Positions 6,238 to 6,883 of a DNA stretch of 6,883 bases are shown here, piece by piece; position 1 is the first letter of the stretch; each line of letters begins with the position of its first letter. Position numbers and translations under genes: made by a program. The notes under the pieces were generated by a model. The model was not told where the DNA came from. It worked only from the letters and a program-made list of their open reading frames with translations, and ran no database searches. The stretch is from Bacteroidales bacterium. Its GTDB lineage: Bacteria; Bacteroidota; Bacteroidia; Bacteroidales; P3. The stretch covers positions 1-6,883 of the forward strand of contig JAGNRX010000060.1 in NCBI GenBank assembly GCA_017988355.1, read 5' to 3'.

Positions 6238-6883
6238 ATGAAGAAATTAGCCGTAATTGCCTTTGGAGGTAACGCCCTTTTGAAAAGTGGACAAAGAGGA
6301 ACATATCAAGATCAGATAAAGAACGTAACAGAAACATGTGACAGTTTAACCAACCTCTTAAAGCAAGACTATAATATAGTAATAGGACATGGTAATGGAC
6401 CCCAAGTAGGAAACGTACTTCTTCAACACGAAGCAGGTAAGAAGAAATTCAATATAGAAGCAATGCCAATGGACTTTTGTGTTGCAGAAACTCAAGGCTC
6501 AATAGGTTACTTAATAGAACAAGGATTTAGAAATGTTTTTGCAAGAGAAGGAATGTCAAGAGGAGTTCTAACACTTTTAACACAAGTTGTTGTAGATAAA
6601 ACAGACCCAGCCTTCCAAAACCCAGTAAAACCAGTAGGACCTTATTATTCAAAAGAAGAAGCAGAGGCATTTGCACAAGAAACAGGAGCAACTTACGCAA
6701 AAGACTCAAAGAGCGATAAGTATAGGAAAGTAGTTGCCTCACCAAAGCCAATAAAGATAATTAATATAGACTTAGTAAAGACATTGGCACTTGAAGGAAA
6801 TGTAGTAGTAACAGTTGGAGGCGGTGGCATCCCAGTTATTAAAGACAATGGAATATATGGGGTTGAAGCAGTTATAGACAAAA
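6238..6883 (+). CDS. arcC: Carbamate kinase, N-terminal 215 residues (3' end outside window)
   Basis: The frame starts at ATG 6238 and is still open at the right edge. It gives 215 of the usual 310 or so residues. Amino-acid-kinase signatures appear in order: AFGGNAL (8-14), GHGNGPQVG (50-58), a MPMDFCVAETQGSIGYL stretch typical of carbamate kinases, the PVGPYYSKEEA segment, KVVASPKP, TVGGGGIPV (192-200) and GVEAVIDK at the cut end. The enzyme is cytosolic and makes ATP from carbamoyl phosphate and ADP, releasing ammonia and CO2. It is the last step of the arginine or agmatine deiminase pathways and some purine-degradation routes. No arcA or arcB gene is visible, so the pathway here cannot be named; partner genes may lie to the right. 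The start is supported by alignment of the N-terminus with the family (KKLAVIAFGGNAL) and by the promoter box upstream. The part seen is intact. Confidence 0.95.
   Translation, partial: MKKLAVIAFGGNALLKSGQRGTYQDQIKNVTETCDSLTNLLKQDYNIVIGHGNGPQVGNVLLQHEAGKKKFNIEAMPMDFCVAETQGSIGYLIEQGFRNVFAREGMSRGVLTLLTQVVVDKTDPAFQNPVKPVGPYYSKEEAEAFAQETGATYAKDSKSDKYRKVVASPKPIKIINIDLVKTLALEGNVVVTVGGGGIPVIKDNGIYGVEAVIDK

Noticed and set aside
6527..6881. Two minus-strand open frames opposite the carbamate kinase gene.
   Set aside because: The plus strand encodes unmistakable carbamate kinase motifs throughout. The antisense frames are Leu-rich shadows.

Overview
The window looks like a piece of a low-GC Bacteroidota chromosome, most likely Bacteroidales. 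Two signs support this. Three gene starts are preceded by the Bacteroidota-type -7 box TAnnTTTG, and none has a strong Shine-Dalgarno sequence. The gene content also fits: a LolC/E-like permease, a small outer-membrane barrel and an O-antigen ligase. The assignment to order is inference.

Layout, left to right. Positions 2-2149 (+) are the C-terminal 715 codons of a large enzyme that starts outside the window, probably pyrophosphate-dependent phosphoenolpyruvate carboxykinase. Positions 2150-2541 are a gap of about 390 bp between converging genes. It holds a 14-bp degenerate repeat, an intrinsic terminator, a pair of 22-nt direct repeats, a 22-bp-period array of the palindrome-like core TCATGSCATGA, and a 21-bp-period array of TGGCGTT. 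Three leftward genes follow, in transcription order: an O-antigen ligase-like membrane protein (6105-4546), a secreted small beta-barrel protein (4478-3780) and a LolC/E-type permease (3756-2542). A divergent spacer (6106-6237) leads to a rightward carbamate kinase gene (6238 to the right edge), cut off after 215 codons.

How the genes work together. The leftward genes all concern the cell envelope: glycan ligation at the periplasmic face, an outer-membrane protein, and lipoprotein or envelope export. The barrel and permease genes are 23 bp apart and may be co-transcribed. The barrel gene has its own good promoter, and a second match to the promoter consensus sits directly against the permease start codon. 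The two flanking rightward genes are metabolic. One links oxaloacetate and PEP using PPi, and the other makes ATP from carbamoyl phosphate. Both would suit fermentative, amino-acid-using metabolism, but nothing shows they are co-regulated.

The most unusual part is the repeat-packed convergent gap. Its two arrays repeat at about two helical turns, and the 21-bp array also lies in a short open frame with tryptophan at every seventh residue. I found no defence system, CRISPR array, mobile element or RNA gene.
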